From Prochlorococcus sp. AG-355-N18 (lineage in GTDB: Bacteria > Cyanobacteriota > Cyanobacteriia > PCC-6307 > Cyanobiaceae), in contig QCEG01000002.1 in NCBI GenBank assembly GCA_003278535.1, positions 62,001 to 126,000 on the forward strand: DNA of 64,000 nucleotides. The letters run 5' to 3'. The notes under the pieces were generated by a model that saw only the letters and a list, made by a program, of their open reading frames with translations, made no database searches and was not told the DNA's origin. Made by a program: the position numbers and the translations under genes. This document shows positions 7,574 through 16,349 of the stretch, piece by piece; positions within the stretch are counted from its first letter, which is position 1, and each line of letters opens with the position of its first letter.

Positions 7574-9103
7574 TCATAAATTTATTTTCTTAAGAAGAGT
7601 TTTAAACTCTTTTTTACCAATAATTTTTTCAGCTGCGTAAGCGCCACTTGCTGAAACAGCAGGAATTCCAATACCTGGAAATGTACTTGCGCCGCAAGTA
7701 AATAAATTTTTCACTGGAGTTTTGCAGCCTGGGAAAAGACCTTTTGCTGCAGATAATGCAGGGCCGTAACTACCGCAATAGGTATTGGTGAATTTTTTAT
7801 GAGTGATTGGGGTTCCTAGCATCTTTAAATCAATCCTTTCATCTATATCAGGGATGAATTTTCGCACTGCATTAAGGAATATTGAACATCTTTCTTCTTT
7901 CAAATTTCTATATTCTAATTCCTTTGGATTTAGGTTTTTCCAAATTTCCCAAGGTTCATTTGCGGGAGTATATCCATGAAGAACATGCTTTCCTTCAGGG
8001 GCCATATTTTTATCTAAAACAGATGGGATTGAAAATACGACTATATTTCTTTCTGCGGTTATACCTTTTTCCCACTCATCAACATGTATTGCATGTATTG
8101 GCAAATTTTTAAGACCATCAGCATCAAAACCTAGATGTATATGAAGGAAAGAATCACATTTATTAGGGTTCAAAACTTTTGTATTCCATTTTTTTGAAAT
8201 TTCATTTGGAATTAACTTTTTTAAATTCCAAACATCAGTATTCGTGACAACAGATTCACAACTATAACTAGAACCATTATTCAGAGTTATGCCTGTGGCT
8301 AAATTTTTATTGAAGTTAATTGTCTTTACTCTCGAAGAAAGAATTAATTCTCCTCCATTTTTTTTAAATCCATTAATTAAAGCTTTTACGATAGATTCAC
8401 TACCTCCTTTGGGGTATTCAAGGTATGAATTTGGTTCAAACCATTCGTTAAATAAAGTAGCCATTGCAGCTGTATTTGTATCATGCATTGACATGCCACT
8501 TATTAAAAAGCTCAATAAATTAACCCAATTCCTGAGAAAAGGATCCTCAAGATGATTATTTACTAAATTCCCAAAGCCTTTATTAATTTTTGGTATTTGA
8601 TTGATATTAGGTAAAAATTTTGAGGTTAAATTTATTAAATCTAAGAAATTTATTGATTCGGGAGAAAATGAGAGTAAAGGTATTTCATTTATTATTTGGC
8701 TAAGAGGTTTTATTCCGGAAATAAATGATTCCCATTCTTTAACAGATTTCTCACCTCTTAAAGTTTTAATAGTATGTTTAAAAGGTTCTTCCCCTACATC
8801 AAGATTAAAATTGCCTTCTGGGACAATTACTTGCCAACCTTTGTATTGAAATAGTTCAACTTCTTCATCAAGTAATTTAAGAATCTGCCCTAGGGGATTA
8901 GTTGTCGGCCATTTACCTATTCCACTCCACAATGAAGGACCTGATTCGAAAGTGTAACCATTTCTTCTGAAAGTGTGGGCAACACCTCCAGGCTGGCTAT
9001 GGGCTTCACATATAAGTACTTTTTTGCCTGATAAAGCGAGAATCGAACCGCAACATAATCCCCCTATTCCACTACCTACTATTACGACATCGTACTTTTC
9101 CAT
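7574..9103 (-). CDS. CrtISO/phytoene-desaturase-like FAD oxidoreductase
   Basis: A 509-residue flavoprotein with the N-terminal dinucleotide fold VGSGIGGLCCG, the following EAHSQPGG loop, and the C-terminal carotenoid-oxidoreductase signature region (NLFTCGASTFPGIG, then GAYAAEKII). This is the family of CrtH/CrtISO carotene isomerases and bacterial-type phytoene desaturases. In cyanobacteria these convert poly-cis carotenes to all-trans forms at the thylakoid membrane. Which branch this paralogue serves cannot be settled by eye. Full length, intact. Confidence 0.82.
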   Translation of the reverse strand: MEKYDVVIVGSGIGGLCCGSILALSGKKVLICEAHSQPGGVAHTFRRNGYTFESGPSLWSGIGKWPTTNPLGQILKLLDEEVELFQYKGWQVIVPEGNFNLDVGEEPFKHTIKTLRGEKSVKEWESFISGIKPLSQIINEIPLLSFSPESINFLDLINLTSKFLPNINQIPKINKGFGNLVNNHLEDPFLRNWVNLLSFLISGMSMHDTNTAAMATLFNEWFEPNSYLEYPKGGSESIVKALINGFKKNGGELILSSRVKTINFNKNLATGITLNNGSSYSCESVVTNTDVWNLKKLIPNEISKKWNTKVLNPNKCDSFLHIHLGFDADGLKNLPIHAIHVDEWEKGITAERNIVVFSIPSVLDKNMAPEGKHVLHGYTPANEPWEIWKNLNPKELEYRNLKEERCSIFLNAVRKFIPDIDERIDLKMLGTPITHKKFTNTYCGSYGPALSAAKGLFPGCKTPVKNLFTCGASTFPGIGIPAVSASGAYAAEKIIGKKEFKTLLKKINL

Positions 9104-9141
9104 TAAATATTTACTTTACTCTTTCGCAAAACTAATTAGTT

Positions 9142-9252
9142 TTAGACAAATGTATTAGTTGAAGTTGTAATACTAAGTACAACAGCTAGGAAAAATATGT
9201 AAGGGACTGCTTTTAGAGGTATGTATCCTTGACTTTTAGAAATAAAATCCAT
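9142..9252 (-). CDS. 36-residue single-span membrane microprotein
   Basis: ATG at 9252 encodes MDFISKSQGY, a hydrophobic span (about 15-30) and a Thr-rich end. It is in line with the oxidoreductase gene (38 bases upstream of it). It may be a thylakoid microprotein. No named family is recognised. Confidence 0.45.
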   Translation of the reverse strand: MDFISKSQGYIPLKAVPYIFFLAVVLSITTSTNTFV

Positions 9253-9424
9253 TGATTTAGTTACTTTATGTAAATATAATAACGAGATATTGTTCCTTAT
9301 GTGTGCCATTAAATTATTTTTTTGGAAATATTTTGAAATAAAGAAATCTTTTTGGAGATATTTTTAACTAAGAACTTTTTTTATAGAGTTATCTTAGTAT
9401 TTGATTCTTAGATTAAAGTCTATT

Positions 9425-9910
9425 ATGAAACAATTTCCTGATATTAATGAGATAAAACTTTTAGAAAAAAATTCTCAAAAAAACGGTAGCGGAATTTTAT
9501 ATGAGGAATTGTTAGGAATATGGAAGTTTAAGTATGTATGGGGAAAGGAGTCAGATGAAATCAAAAATATACCCAGTTCTATTCTGCAAGTATTGTCGGC
9601 AAGACTCGAATTAAAAAGTAAAAATAAAGATGATCAAATAAAATACGAAATAAAAAATTCAATTAATTTTGGATTATTAAATATTACTTTTATAGGCAGT
9701 GCAGAATTAAAAGGGCTTAGACCTTTATTGGCTTTTTATTTTGAAAAATTGAAAATTAGTATTAGTAGTTTTCCAGTATTTAATAAGGAATTAAAAAAAC
9801 CAGAAGAAAAAAAAATGCCTTTTTTCTCTCTTGTAGCAATTAGCACTAAAGATAAGTGGTTATGTGCTCGAGGAAGGGGCGGAGGGCTTGCAATATGGGT
9901 TAAGTCTTAA
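9425..9910 (+). CDS. Conserved cyanobacterial protein, fibrillin/PAP-like ending
   Basis: ATG 9425 is preferred over an upstream TTG at 9401 because it has a normal start codon and the family-like sequence begins there (MKQFPDINEIKLLEKNS). The 161-residue protein has a lipocalin-like pattern: ELLGIWKFKYVWGK near the N-terminus and WLCARGRGGGLAIW at the C-terminus. Similar endings occur in plastid-lipid-associated (fibrillin) proteins, but this link is tentative. No signal peptide. Confidence 0.65.
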   Translation: MKQFPDINEIKLLEKNSQKNGSGILYEELLGIWKFKYVWGKESDEIKNIPSSILQVLSARLELKSKNKDDQIKYEIKNSINFGLLNITFIGSAELKGLRPLLAFYFEKLKISISSFPVFNKELKKPEEKKMPFFSLVAISTKDKWLCARGRGGGLAIWVKS

Positions 9911-9911
9911 T

Positions 9912-10127
9912 TTAGTGATATTCTCCTGGATGATCTACCTTTCTTACCGTAACTTTATCAACTTTTTGTCCATTAAATCTTAAGAGATCATCTCCGGAAA
10001 AGTCATAACCTAAGCGTTGACCAATTAGGGCTACATCATCCGCTGTAGAGGATGATGTAACCTGCTTTTTTAAGTCTTCATCAGATTGCATCTTGATTAA
10101 AAATTTTCTTATTTCAGAAAAACTCAT
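9912..10127 (-). CDS. Nif11-like domain protein
   Basis: A 71-residue protein starting MSFSEIRKFLIKMQSDEDLKKQV, followed by ADDVALIGQRLGYDFSGDDL, matches the Nif11/nitrogenase-associated leader-like fold. Such domains act as leader peptides of lanthipeptide-type precursors (prochlorosins) but also occur in stand-alone proteins. There is no GG-type cleavage site with a Cys-rich core, so a natural-product precursor is unlikely. It converges with the upstream gene, one base apart. Confidence 0.7.
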   Translation of the reverse strand: MSFSEIRKFLIKMQSDEDLKKQVTSSSTADDVALIGQRLGYDFSGDDLLRFNGQKVDKVTVRKVDHPGEYH

Positions 10128-10218
10128 TACTAGAATTTGATTGATTGATGTAAAAGAAATTTATAAAATCTTTTTCTTAGTAAGAACAAGATAAATAGAT
10201 AATTATTATACTATTTTT

Positions 10219-10536
10219 ATGACTTACTTATTCCTCTATATAATTGGCATAATTTTAATTTGGTGGATATATCGTGTTGGTTGGCTTGAGGCGCTCAAAA
10301 CAGTAGTTAAAGTTATAGTCCCCTCAGCGCTTATTATTTTATTTAACATAAAAGCAGGAAGATTACTTTTTAAAAGTCCTGTAGTCGGATTATTAAGCGC
10401 TTTGCCTACCTCTATTTTTATTTTTAGAGGTTCATTGCCTTTAGTTAGTTATATAAACAACTGGATTGAAAATAAAATAAATAAGTATGATGATTCGGAA
10501 GTTATAGATACTGATTCTGTGCCTTTAGATGATTAA
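10219..10536 (+). CDS. Conserved membrane protein (105 aa)
   Basis: Three hydrophobic segments (about residues 2-18, 30-48 and 55-70) are followed by an acidic tail ending DTDSVPLDD. It has no recognised family beyond being a small integral membrane protein. The start is ATG, without overlap. Confidence 0.6.
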   Translation: MTYLFLYIIGIILIWWIYRVGWLEALKTVVKVIVPSALIILFNIKAGRLLFKSPVVGLLSALPTSIFIFRGSLPLVSYINNWIENKINKYDDSEVIDTDSVPLDD

Positions 10537-10542
10537 TTTAAT

Positions 10543-10935
10543 TCAATCAAAGCCAAGAAATAATTCTTTGTGTACAACAAGAACATCAAATAAAGTTGTT
10601 CCATGAATAGGACTTAATGGGATTTTGTCTATATTTAATGCTTCTGCACAAATTAAATGAGCATCCCATTTTGTATTGTGATCACTTATTTCAATTGACC
10701 ACTCAATTACTTTTTTGAAATGATCTGGCATCTCCGAACCAATTTTTCTGCAAATTTGACATAGAACTGACAAAAGAGGAGGTTTTGATGGCCTTTTTAA
10801 ATCTTTAATAAGAATAGGTTGTGTAAAAACACTTGTATAGCGGATGTAGTCTATCAATTCATATTCTTCTTTAGTAAGAGCTGCTTTATCTAATGCTCTT
10901 TCAAATTCGTCTATGGGGGTTATGGGCCTATCCAA
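10543..10935 (-). CDS. Conserved cyanobacterial hypothetical (130 aa)
   Basis: A soluble 130-residue protein, starting MDRPITPIDEFERAL, with a mixed helical core and a Cys pair (CQICRKI). It lies four bases downstream of tatA on the same strand, so both are probably co-transcribed. I do not recognise a function. Confidence 0.65.
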   Translation of the reverse strand: MDRPITPIDEFERALDKAALTKEEYELIDYIRYTSVFTQPILIKDLKRPSKPPLLSVLCQICRKIGSEMPDHFKKVIEWSIEISDHNTKWDAHLICAEALNIDKIPLSPIHGTTLFDVLVVHKELFLGFD

Positions 10936-10939
10936 GATA

Positions 10940-11206
10940 TTATTTTTTGCTGTTTTCTGAATCTATTTTTTCTTGATTAATTTCGTTGGTTTGATTGCTT
11001 TCTATAGATTTAGGAGATTCATCTTTATCTTCTTCGTTCATAACTTGGTCGATTTCATTTTGAAATTCATTCGATGCTTTTTTAAGACTTTTCAAAGTTT
11101 TACCAAGCTGTTTACCTAATTCTGGAAGCTTTTTTGGACCAAAAATTAAAAGAGCTAAGATAAGTATTACAGTAACTTCAGGCAAACCTACACCAAAAAT
11201 ATTCAT
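10940..11206 (-). CDS. tatA: Twin-arginine translocase subunit TatA/TatB family
   Basis: An 88-residue protein with a short periplasmic start, one membrane helix (about 7-22), the FGPKKLPELGKQLGKT hinge and amphipathic helix, and an acidic Glu/Asn-rich tail. This is diagnostic for TatA-type pores that translocate folded proteins across the plasma or thylakoid membrane. It leads a two-gene unit with the 130-residue protein. Confidence 0.93.
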   Translation of the reverse strand: MNIFGVGLPEVTVILILALLIFGPKKLPELGKQLGKTLKSLKKASNEFQNEIDQVMNEEDKDESPKSIESNQTNEINQEKIDSENSKK

Positions 11207-11297
11207 AACTGATAACTATTTAACTAATTAGGAAATCTACTATTAAATATAGTCAAATCATGTGAGAATTTCATTCTAGGAAGAGCTTTTTTTAATA

Positions 11298-11435
11298 TTA
11301 AAAAATTTTGAAAAATATTATTGTTATTAATACTCCTTTAAAGAAAACTAACCAAAGTAATTGATAATCACTCAATTTGAATTTTTTTTGGTACCAATTT
11401 ATAAGAGTTTTATGATTGTCTATTAATTTTCTCAT
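11298..11435 (-). CDS. 45-residue single-span membrane microprotein
   Basis: ATG at 11435 encodes a basic, aromatic N-terminus (about 20 residues) and a C-terminal membrane span LVFFKGVLITIIFF. The clean frame and composition resemble other picocyanobacterial microproteins with a LLFFKG-type span. No function is recognised. Confidence 0.5.
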   Translation of the reverse strand: MRKLIDNHKTLINWYQKKFKLSDYQLLWLVFFKGVLITIIFFKIF

Positions 11436-11613
11436 TTTCACCGAGATTATTTATTACTAACACTTATTTTATCTTAATTTCTTTTATTATTATTTTATAG
11501 AAATCCTAGATTCAATCTATAATAGATTATTCTATTAAATTTTAATCTTTTTCTAAATTAATTTTTTTCTAAACTATTGAAACCATTTGCTAAATATCTA
11601 CTATCAAAAAAAA

Positions 11614-11853
11614 ATGAAGTACTTATTTGTTGTTTTTTCCCCTTTTTTTCTAATTTATCCAGCTGAAGCCGTTACCACAAAAATGTTTAAAGTATTGGAT
11701 ACGTGTGCAAGATATCGACTAGGTGAGATTAATGCTAATGAGGCTATAGAAAAACTAAAATTAAAATTAACGAATCCTCCCACTATTCAGCCAAAGGACC
11801 TTGTAAAAAAATATTGCTCAGTATTTACTCCAAATGAAAAAATTGAATTTTAA
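11614..11853 (+). CDS. Secreted small protein (79 aa)
   Basis: ATG 11614 is chosen over an upstream TTG because it places a signal peptide at the N-terminus (MKYLFVVFSPFFLIYPAEA, cleavage after AEA). The mature part is about 60 residues with two Cys that could form a disulphide in the periplasm. No domain is recognised. Confidence 0.6.
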   Translation: MKYLFVVFSPFFLIYPAEAVTTKMFKVLDTCARYRLGEINANEAIEKLKLKLTNPPTIQPKDLVKKYCSVFTPNEKIEF

Positions 11854-11869
11854 TCTTAGCAATACTTAT

Positions 11870-12004
11870 TTAATTATTCTTTTTTGAATAATCTTTGGCA
11901 TTGTTTTGTATTTCTTTAATTTTTTTAAAATTAGTTATTTTTAAGTTAAAAATAACTCCCAAAAAAAGAATTAGAAATAAAAAAATATAAATTATTAATT
12001 CCAT
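11870..12004 (-). CDS. 44-residue single-span membrane microprotein
   Basis: ATG at 12004 gives a hydrophobic N-terminal span (MELIIYIFLFLILFLGVIF) followed by a Lys/Asn-rich cytoplasmic tail. It is convergent with the secreted small protein. Function unknown. Confidence 0.45.
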   Translation of the reverse strand: MELIIYIFLFLILFLGVIFNLKITNFKKIKEIQNNAKDYSKKNN

Positions 12005-12154
12005 ATTATTGAATTAATAAATTCACCCTAGTTTATTTCAATAATTTTTTAGTATCTTTTAAAACAAAAAAACTGATTTTAATATCAGTTGTATAGTTTT
12101 AAGGCCACAAAAAAAACATATTAACCTCTAATATGGAACTTTATAAGAATTATT

Positions 12155-12604
12155 GTGCAGATTGGAGATAAAATTCCAGAATTTTCTTTACTGGATCAAA
12201 ATGGAGTTAAAAGATCAAATAAGGGTCTAAAAACCCCTCTTGTTTTGTTTTTTTATCCAAAAGATGATACGCCGGGTTGCACTATAGAAGTTTGCGGATT
12301 TAGAGATAAATATGACTTATTTAAAGTATTAGGGGCACAAGTTTGGGGAGTAAGTAATGGAAGTACATCAAGTCATTTGGCATTTGCTAATAAAAATAAA
12401 TTACAATATCCACTACTTTGTGATACGAATGACTCTCTAAGGAAAACTTTTAAAGTTCCTAAAGTATTAGGTTTCATGGATGGTAGGGTAACTTACGTTA
12501 TTGATCGCAAAGGAACAGTTAGGCATATTTTTAGAGATTTATTGAATGGTCCTGAACACATTAAAGAGGCTATTAGAGTACTTAAGGAAATTCAAAATCA
12601 ATAA
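12155..12604 (+). CDS. bcp: Peroxiredoxin, PrxQ/BCP subfamily
   Basis: A thiol peroxidase of 149 residues with the signature YPKDDTPGCTIEVCGFRD: peroxidatic Cys42 and resolving Cys47 five residues apart, as in two-cysteine PrxQ enzymes. It reduces H2O2 and organic peroxides using thioredoxin. The GTG start at 12155 fits the family N-terminus (MQIGDKIPEFSL). Confidence 0.93.
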   Translation: MQIGDKIPEFSLLDQNGVKRSNKGLKTPLVLFFYPKDDTPGCTIEVCGFRDKYDLFKVLGAQVWGVSNGSTSSHLAFANKNKLQYPLLCDTNDSLRKTFKVPKVLGFMDGRVTYVIDRKGTVRHIFRDLLNGPEHIKEAIRVLKEIQNQ

Positions 12605-12671
12605 ATTATTATTCAAATAATTTTAGATTAATAAGTTTTGTTTTATTATAGTTTCAGCTTTTTTTTAATAA

Positions 12672-12944
12672 ATGGAGAAAATGGGAATGCAGGCTGTTGA
12701 TCTTGCTATTCAAAATGGAGTGGATCTTGACGGTACTCCAATCCCTCAAAAAATGCTAGATCTATACAATAGAATTATGGATGAGGAGAATAAAAGACAA
12801 AGGAGTGGGGTTAAAAAATCAATGAGAAATAGATGCGTCAAAACGGGTTCTAAGCATTTTGATAAACAAACATTGAATCAATTATTAATAGACTCGGGAT
12901 GGGAAGGTCTCAAAGAAAAGGAAATTTTATTTTTTTATAACTAA
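12672..12944 (+). CDS. Conserved hypothetical (90 aa)
   Basis: A soluble protein beginning MEKMGMQAVDLAIQNG with a Lys/Arg-rich middle (NKRQRSGVKKSMRNR) and a C-terminal helix. It may bind nucleic acid judged by charge only. It follows bcp by 67 bases on the same strand. No family is recognised. Confidence 0.6.
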   Translation: MEKMGMQAVDLAIQNGVDLDGTPIPQKMLDLYNRIMDEENKRQRSGVKKSMRNRCVKTGSKHFDKQTLNQLLIDSGWEGLKEKEILFFYN

Positions 12945-13045
12945 AAAAAATTTTAAATTATCTTAAAAATTATATATGGGAATTTTTAACTTAAATTAAA
13001 AAAACTTAGAACTAATAAAATATTTTTTAGATCTAATTTTTTGAA

Positions 13046-13390
13046 TTATTTAAACCATCCTTTTTTGGTAGTGGATATTATTTTCTCTTTTTCAGCTTTT
13101 GTTTTATTACTTGCTTTTTTGAAAGCCAAGTTGGCTTCTATAACTGTAATTATTGATATGAAAAAAAGACCAGAAATTCCAATTATTTGTTCATTTTGAG
13201 AAGGCTCTGAATCACCTTGTAAAAAAATACCTAAAGCGAACCAAGAAGTACTAGCAGTGAGGGTAAAAAAATAGGGTTTCCATCTTCTTTGATATAAGTA
13301 ACCCGATCCTAAACCAGGAAGAAAATTTAAAATAGATGCTACCCACCCTTTTGAAGATGCAAGTATTTCGTCTCTTGAGGGATAAGACAT
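13046..13390 (-). CDS. Conserved cyanobacterial membrane protein (114 aa)
   Basis: The N-terminus (ASSKGWVASILNFLPGLGSGYLYQRRWKPYF) carries a Gly-rich amphipathic stretch typical of small cyanobacterial membrane proteins. Two spans follow (about 40-60 and 68-88) with a basic tail. Unknown role. Confidence 0.65.
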   Translation of the reverse strand: MSYPSRDEILASSKGWVASILNFLPGLGSGYLYQRRWKPYFFTLTASTSWFALGIFLQGDSEPSQNEQIIGISGLFFISIITVIEANLAFKKASNKTKAEKEKIISTTKKGWFK

Positions 13391-13395
13391 TTATA

Positions 13396-13500
13396 TTAGG
13401 TATTTATTAAATGCGAATTTATATAAGCAAAAGATATTGCTGCACAAATCACCCAACTAAAGGGTAAGAACATTCTTATTTTTTCTTTGTTATTATTCAT
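13396..13500 (-). CDS. 34-residue single-span membrane microprotein
   Basis: ATG at 13500 encodes a basic start (MNNNKEKIRM) and one membrane span (FLPFSWVICAAISFAYI). It sits six bases upstream of the 114-residue membrane protein on the same strand, so the two are probably an operon. Confidence 0.5.
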   Translation of the reverse strand: MNNNKEKIRMFLPFSWVICAAISFAYINSHLINT

Positions 13501-13569
13501 TTTTTAATTATGGAAAATATTTTTAAAATCTGTGGATTTAATATATCCCTTAAAACTATAAGAATTAAA

Positions 13570-13592
13570 AAAGACGGTTTTTAACCGTCTTT
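13570..13592. terminator. Bidirectional intrinsic terminator
   Basis: AAAGACGGTT-TTT-AACCGTCTTT forms a perfect 10-bp stem with a 3-base loop. It serves the minus gene at 13620 and may also act in the other direction; A/T tracts occur on both sides. Confidence 0.75.
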
Positions 13593-13619
13593 GAAAAAAG
13601 TAATTTCTCTAAAAATAAA

Positions 13620-13856
13620 TTATTTATCTTTTGAGGTTGAGAGTACTTTAAGTTCTTTTTTTACTTCTTTTTCTCTCTCTTCAAGATGTTTTAGTTGAGC
13701 TTTAAAAGCATCTTCAAGTCTTACTTTTTGTGTTGTAATTTCATCAAGCTCTTCTTGATGTTGGTTTTTCTTTAACTCCTTCATTTCACTATCGGAAATA
13801 ACATATACAGGGCGATATGAAGGTGTTTCAAAAAGAAGATCAAACATTGAATACAT
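13620..13856 (-). CDS. Coiled-coil small protein (78 aa)
   Basis: The N-terminus MYSMFDLLFETPSYRPVYVISD is followed by about 45 residues of Glu/Lys-rich heptads forming a likely coiled coil. Proteins with this MFDLLFETP-type start are familiar in picocyanobacteria and their phages, without a known function. The gene ends at the strong terminator. Confidence 0.6.
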   Translation of the reverse strand: MYSMFDLLFETPSYRPVYVISDSEMKELKKNQHQEELDEITTQKVRLEDAFKAQLKHLEEREKEVKKELKVLSTSKDK

Positions 13857-14060
13857 AAGTGACCTTTGAATTAGTACAAATTAAATATCTGATAATTCTT
13901 TGAAATATGAAAGGATAAATACCGAAGATATTGATACGGCAAATACACCGAATTTCGGTTTACCTAACTTAACCGCCCAGTATTTACCGATCGAATTTTA
14001 AGGTATGTTTTAAAGTATTAAGGAGATGATTCTAAAAATCTAAATCAAAAAGAACTAAAA

Positions 14061-14488
14061 ATGGATTTAAAAATTACTAAAACATTAGTAATCCCATCCA
14101 ACGAAATTAAGTGGCGATTTTCCAGATCCTCCGGTCCTGGAGTACAAAATGTAAATAAAATTGAAAGCAGAGTAGAGATTATTTTTAATTTAGAAGATTC
14201 CAAAGTATTAAATGATTATCAGAAAGAAATTCTTAAGAGAAACTTGAAAAATAAATTAGTGAATAATAGCTTACGTTTAGCGGTTCAAGAACACAGAAAT
14301 CAATTTTTTAATAGGCAGATAGCTTTAATGAAATTTAGTTCAATAAAAAAAATGTTTTAAATAAACCTTTTAAATTAAGAAAATATACACAACCCACTAA
14401 AGCATCACAAAAGAAAAGAGTTGAGGTTAAGAAAAAACGTTGCGAATTGAAAAAAAGTAGACAAAAAGAAAAAACATATCAAATTTGA
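14061..14488 (+). pseudogene. Release-factor-like (ArfB/YaeJ type) gene, split by a -1 frameshift at A8
   Basis: The first 99 codons (14061-14360) encode the RF-1 fold of peptidyl-tRNA hydrolase rescue factors, but the catalytic GGQ reads GVQ (SSGPGVQNVNK). At the run of eight A (ATA AAA AAA ATG) the frame ends after three more codons. In the -1 frame the sequence continues with the basic tail expected of this family (KPFKLRKYTQPTKASQKKR... to 14488). So the family-length protein requires a -1 slip at A AAA AAA. It may be a pseudogene, a slippage-expressed gene or a sequencing error. Confidence 0.7.
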
Positions 14489-14560
14489 ATAAACTAAATA
14501 AATATTTCCCTCGCAAATTTTAATGAAAGCATATTATTAATTTAATTTTATTTTGGATTT

Positions 14561-14779
14561 TTGAATACAACTAATGATTTCTGGTTAATTGACTCCAATT
14601 TTGTAGGGGTCATGCGTTTCTATAAAGATAGAGATAATTCTGATAAATCTATTGATTATATGTTTATTGAAGAAGGAATTATTATGGGAATTCATGGAGA
14701 AAATCCTCCATTAATGAAAACTAGAAAAAAAATTGTTATTGAAGAAGCAAGATTATTATGGCAAAAATTGTTAAATTAA
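14561..14779 (+). CDS. DUF1651-family protein
   Basis: A TTG start gives 72 residues with the family pattern WLIDSN, VMRFYKD, ENPPLMKTRKKI and EEARLLWQKLL. DUF1651 proteins are short picocyanobacterial proteins of unknown function. The normal Gly-Trp end after the last helix is shortened here. Confidence 0.75.
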   Translation: MNTTNDFWLIDSNFVGVMRFYKDRDNSDKSIDYMFIEEGIIMGIHGENPPLMKTRKKIVIEEARLLWQKLLN

Positions 14780-14837
14780 GGTTGGCAAAAAACTAATAAA
14801 AAATGGTGAGGAAATTCTACAAAAACCTTTTTTAATT

Positions 14838-15002
14838 TCAGAAAATAAATGAACCTTTAGGGTATAGCCTGGAAATTTTTTTCTGCTGTAAATATTTCTT
14901 TTTTTTGATGTCTTTTTCATATCTTCTCAACATCATTAGATAGTTTGTAACTCCAAAAATTATTAAAAACACAATAAACCTTATTCCTGCCTCAAAGTTC
15001 AT
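14838..15002 (-). CDS. Small membrane protein (54 aa)
   Basis: I prefer the ATG at 15002 (MNFEAGIRFIVFLIIFGV) over one 42 bases upstream, because it places the single membrane span near the N-terminus followed by a strongly basic tail. Function unknown. It lies downstream of the CPBP protease gene on the same strand. Confidence 0.5.
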   Translation of the reverse strand: MNFEAGIRFIVFLIIFGVTNYLMMLRRYEKDIKKKKYLQQKKISRLYPKGSFIF

Positions 15003-15064
15003 ATGAATATTAAGCTTTATTTTAATCTGACAATTACTAATCAAAAATCAATCCGTATTTATAT

Positions 15065-15925
15065 CTAATTAAAACGTCTAGTAAAAATCTTTTCTGATTT
15101 TACTGTATAAAAAATACATAACAAAAGTAATATTAAAATTGCACTAAAGCTTCCGATTGGGTTCGGAACATTTTGTGTAAAAGGCCCTGCTAAAAAAGAA
15201 GGTGTATTTTCTTTGAATTCTATTAATCCGTTATTTAATAAAAACCAAATGCCCACAAGTCCTCCATGAATTCCTATGCAATTCCATAAAGAACCTTTAT
15301 CTCTAATTTTTACTAACGATAGAAATATCCCAAGTAAAATAAATCCCAAACGTAATCCTGCTATGTCCCAAAAGATCTCATTTGATAAATTATGAACGAA
15401 GCTAAAAATTATAGCTTGCAAAGCTATTGATATTTTTGTGCCATATTCAAATTTTAATTCTTCTAGTAACCAGCCTCTAAAAATTATTTCCTCTGCGAAT
15501 CCAACACCTAATCCTAGTACAATAGAATTTAACAATATTATTGGCGAGAATTCACCTATCCAAGAAATATAATTTTTTTGCAATAGTGGTACCAGAATTA
15601 GAATTATTAAAACTAAAGCAAATAAAATACCTTGAGAAAAATTGACAAAGTTTTTTAAGAATTTGTCTTTTGTTATCCCAAGAATTATCCAAGCACTTGA
15701 TTTGTTTCGTTTGATATAAAACCAATATGGAAGTAAAAGGATAAAAAGTAAGAAAGTAATAATAGTACCAATTAAGGATAAATTTTCTTTTTCAAAATTA
15801 AACAATAAAAGTGGCTGAGATAAAGCCCAGCCAATGCCATAAAGAATAGGAATAAAAAATATAGTGGATAAAAATCTTGGTCTTAAAAGAAAAAAACTTC
15901 TAATTAGTATCATTACATTTTTCAT
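15065..15925 (-). CDS. CPBP-family intramembrane metalloprotease
   Basis: A 286-residue integral membrane protein with about eight spans and the signature EEIIFRGWLLEEL (EExxxR, about 152) and FSFVHNLSNE (FxxxH, about 178) that make up the Abi/CAAX prenyl-protease-like active site. Such enzymes cleave membrane-anchored or small peptides; some protect against bacteriocins. The substrate is unknown. Confidence 0.85.
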   Translation of the reverse strand: MKNVMILIRSFFLLRPRFLSTIFFIPILYGIGWALSQPLLLFNFEKENLSLIGTIITFLLFILLLPYWFYIKRNKSSAWIILGITKDKFLKNFVNFSQGILFALVLIILILVPLLQKNYISWIGEFSPIILLNSIVLGLGVGFAEEIIFRGWLLEELKFEYGTKISIALQAIIFSFVHNLSNEIFWDIAGLRLGFILLGIFLSLVKIRDKGSLWNCIGIHGGLVGIWFLLNNGLIEFKENTPSFLAGPFTQNVPNPIGSFSAILILLLLCIFYTVKSEKIFTRRFN

Positions 15926-15942
15926 TTTAATTTGGATATTAA

Positions 15943-16140
15943 TTAACCCCAGCCTTTGCCTTTTATTATTCTAAATACTTGTTCAAAAAGTTTTAGCTTT
16001 TTCTTTTTACTATAGTTTATGTTTTTTGAAAGAATAGATAAATCTTTATAAAATTGCCGAGTTATTTTATCTTCTTTATCACTAGGCCATAGTAAGTCGG
16101 AGCCCTCTTCATATTCTTCTTTATATCTCTCTTTAATCAA
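15943..16140 (-). CDS. Conserved hypothetical (65 aa)
   Basis: A charged soluble protein (MIKERYKEEYEEGSDLLWPSD...) with a basic C-terminal half ending IKGKGWG. It is 17 bases upstream of the CPBP protease, likely co-transcribed. No domain is recognised. Confidence 0.6.
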   Translation of the reverse strand: MIKERYKEEYEEGSDLLWPSDKEDKITRQFYKDLSILSKNINYSKKKKLKLFEQVFRIIKGKGWG

Positions 16141-16230
16141 ATGTTTTTTTATATCGTAATAATTTAAATTTTACTTATTGCAAATGCTTAAAAGTGATGT
16201 TTATTAAATTTGTGTATTTATTTAAAATTT

Positions 16231-16320
16231 ATGCTTATTAATCTTTCAACTTTAATTTTTACATTATTATCTCCATTGCTTATTTTTGCAGTAATAGTAT
16301 CTGTTTACTTATTTCATTAG
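16231..16320 (+). CDS. 29-residue single-span membrane microprotein
   Basis: ATG to TAG encodes an almost wholly hydrophobic peptide (MLINLSTLIFTLLSPLLIFA...). Size and topology resemble small photosystem or b6f subunits, but no name can be given. Very short, so confidence is limited. Confidence 0.4.
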   Translation: MLINLSTLIFTLLSPLLIFAVIVSVYLFH

Positions 16321-16349
16321 GAAGTATTTATCAAATAAACTTAATTAAT

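Noticed and set aside
9912-10127. Lanthipeptide (prochlorosin) precursor
   Set aside because: The Nif11-like part is present but no double-glycine site followed by a Cys/Ser/Thr core, and no LanM gene nearby.
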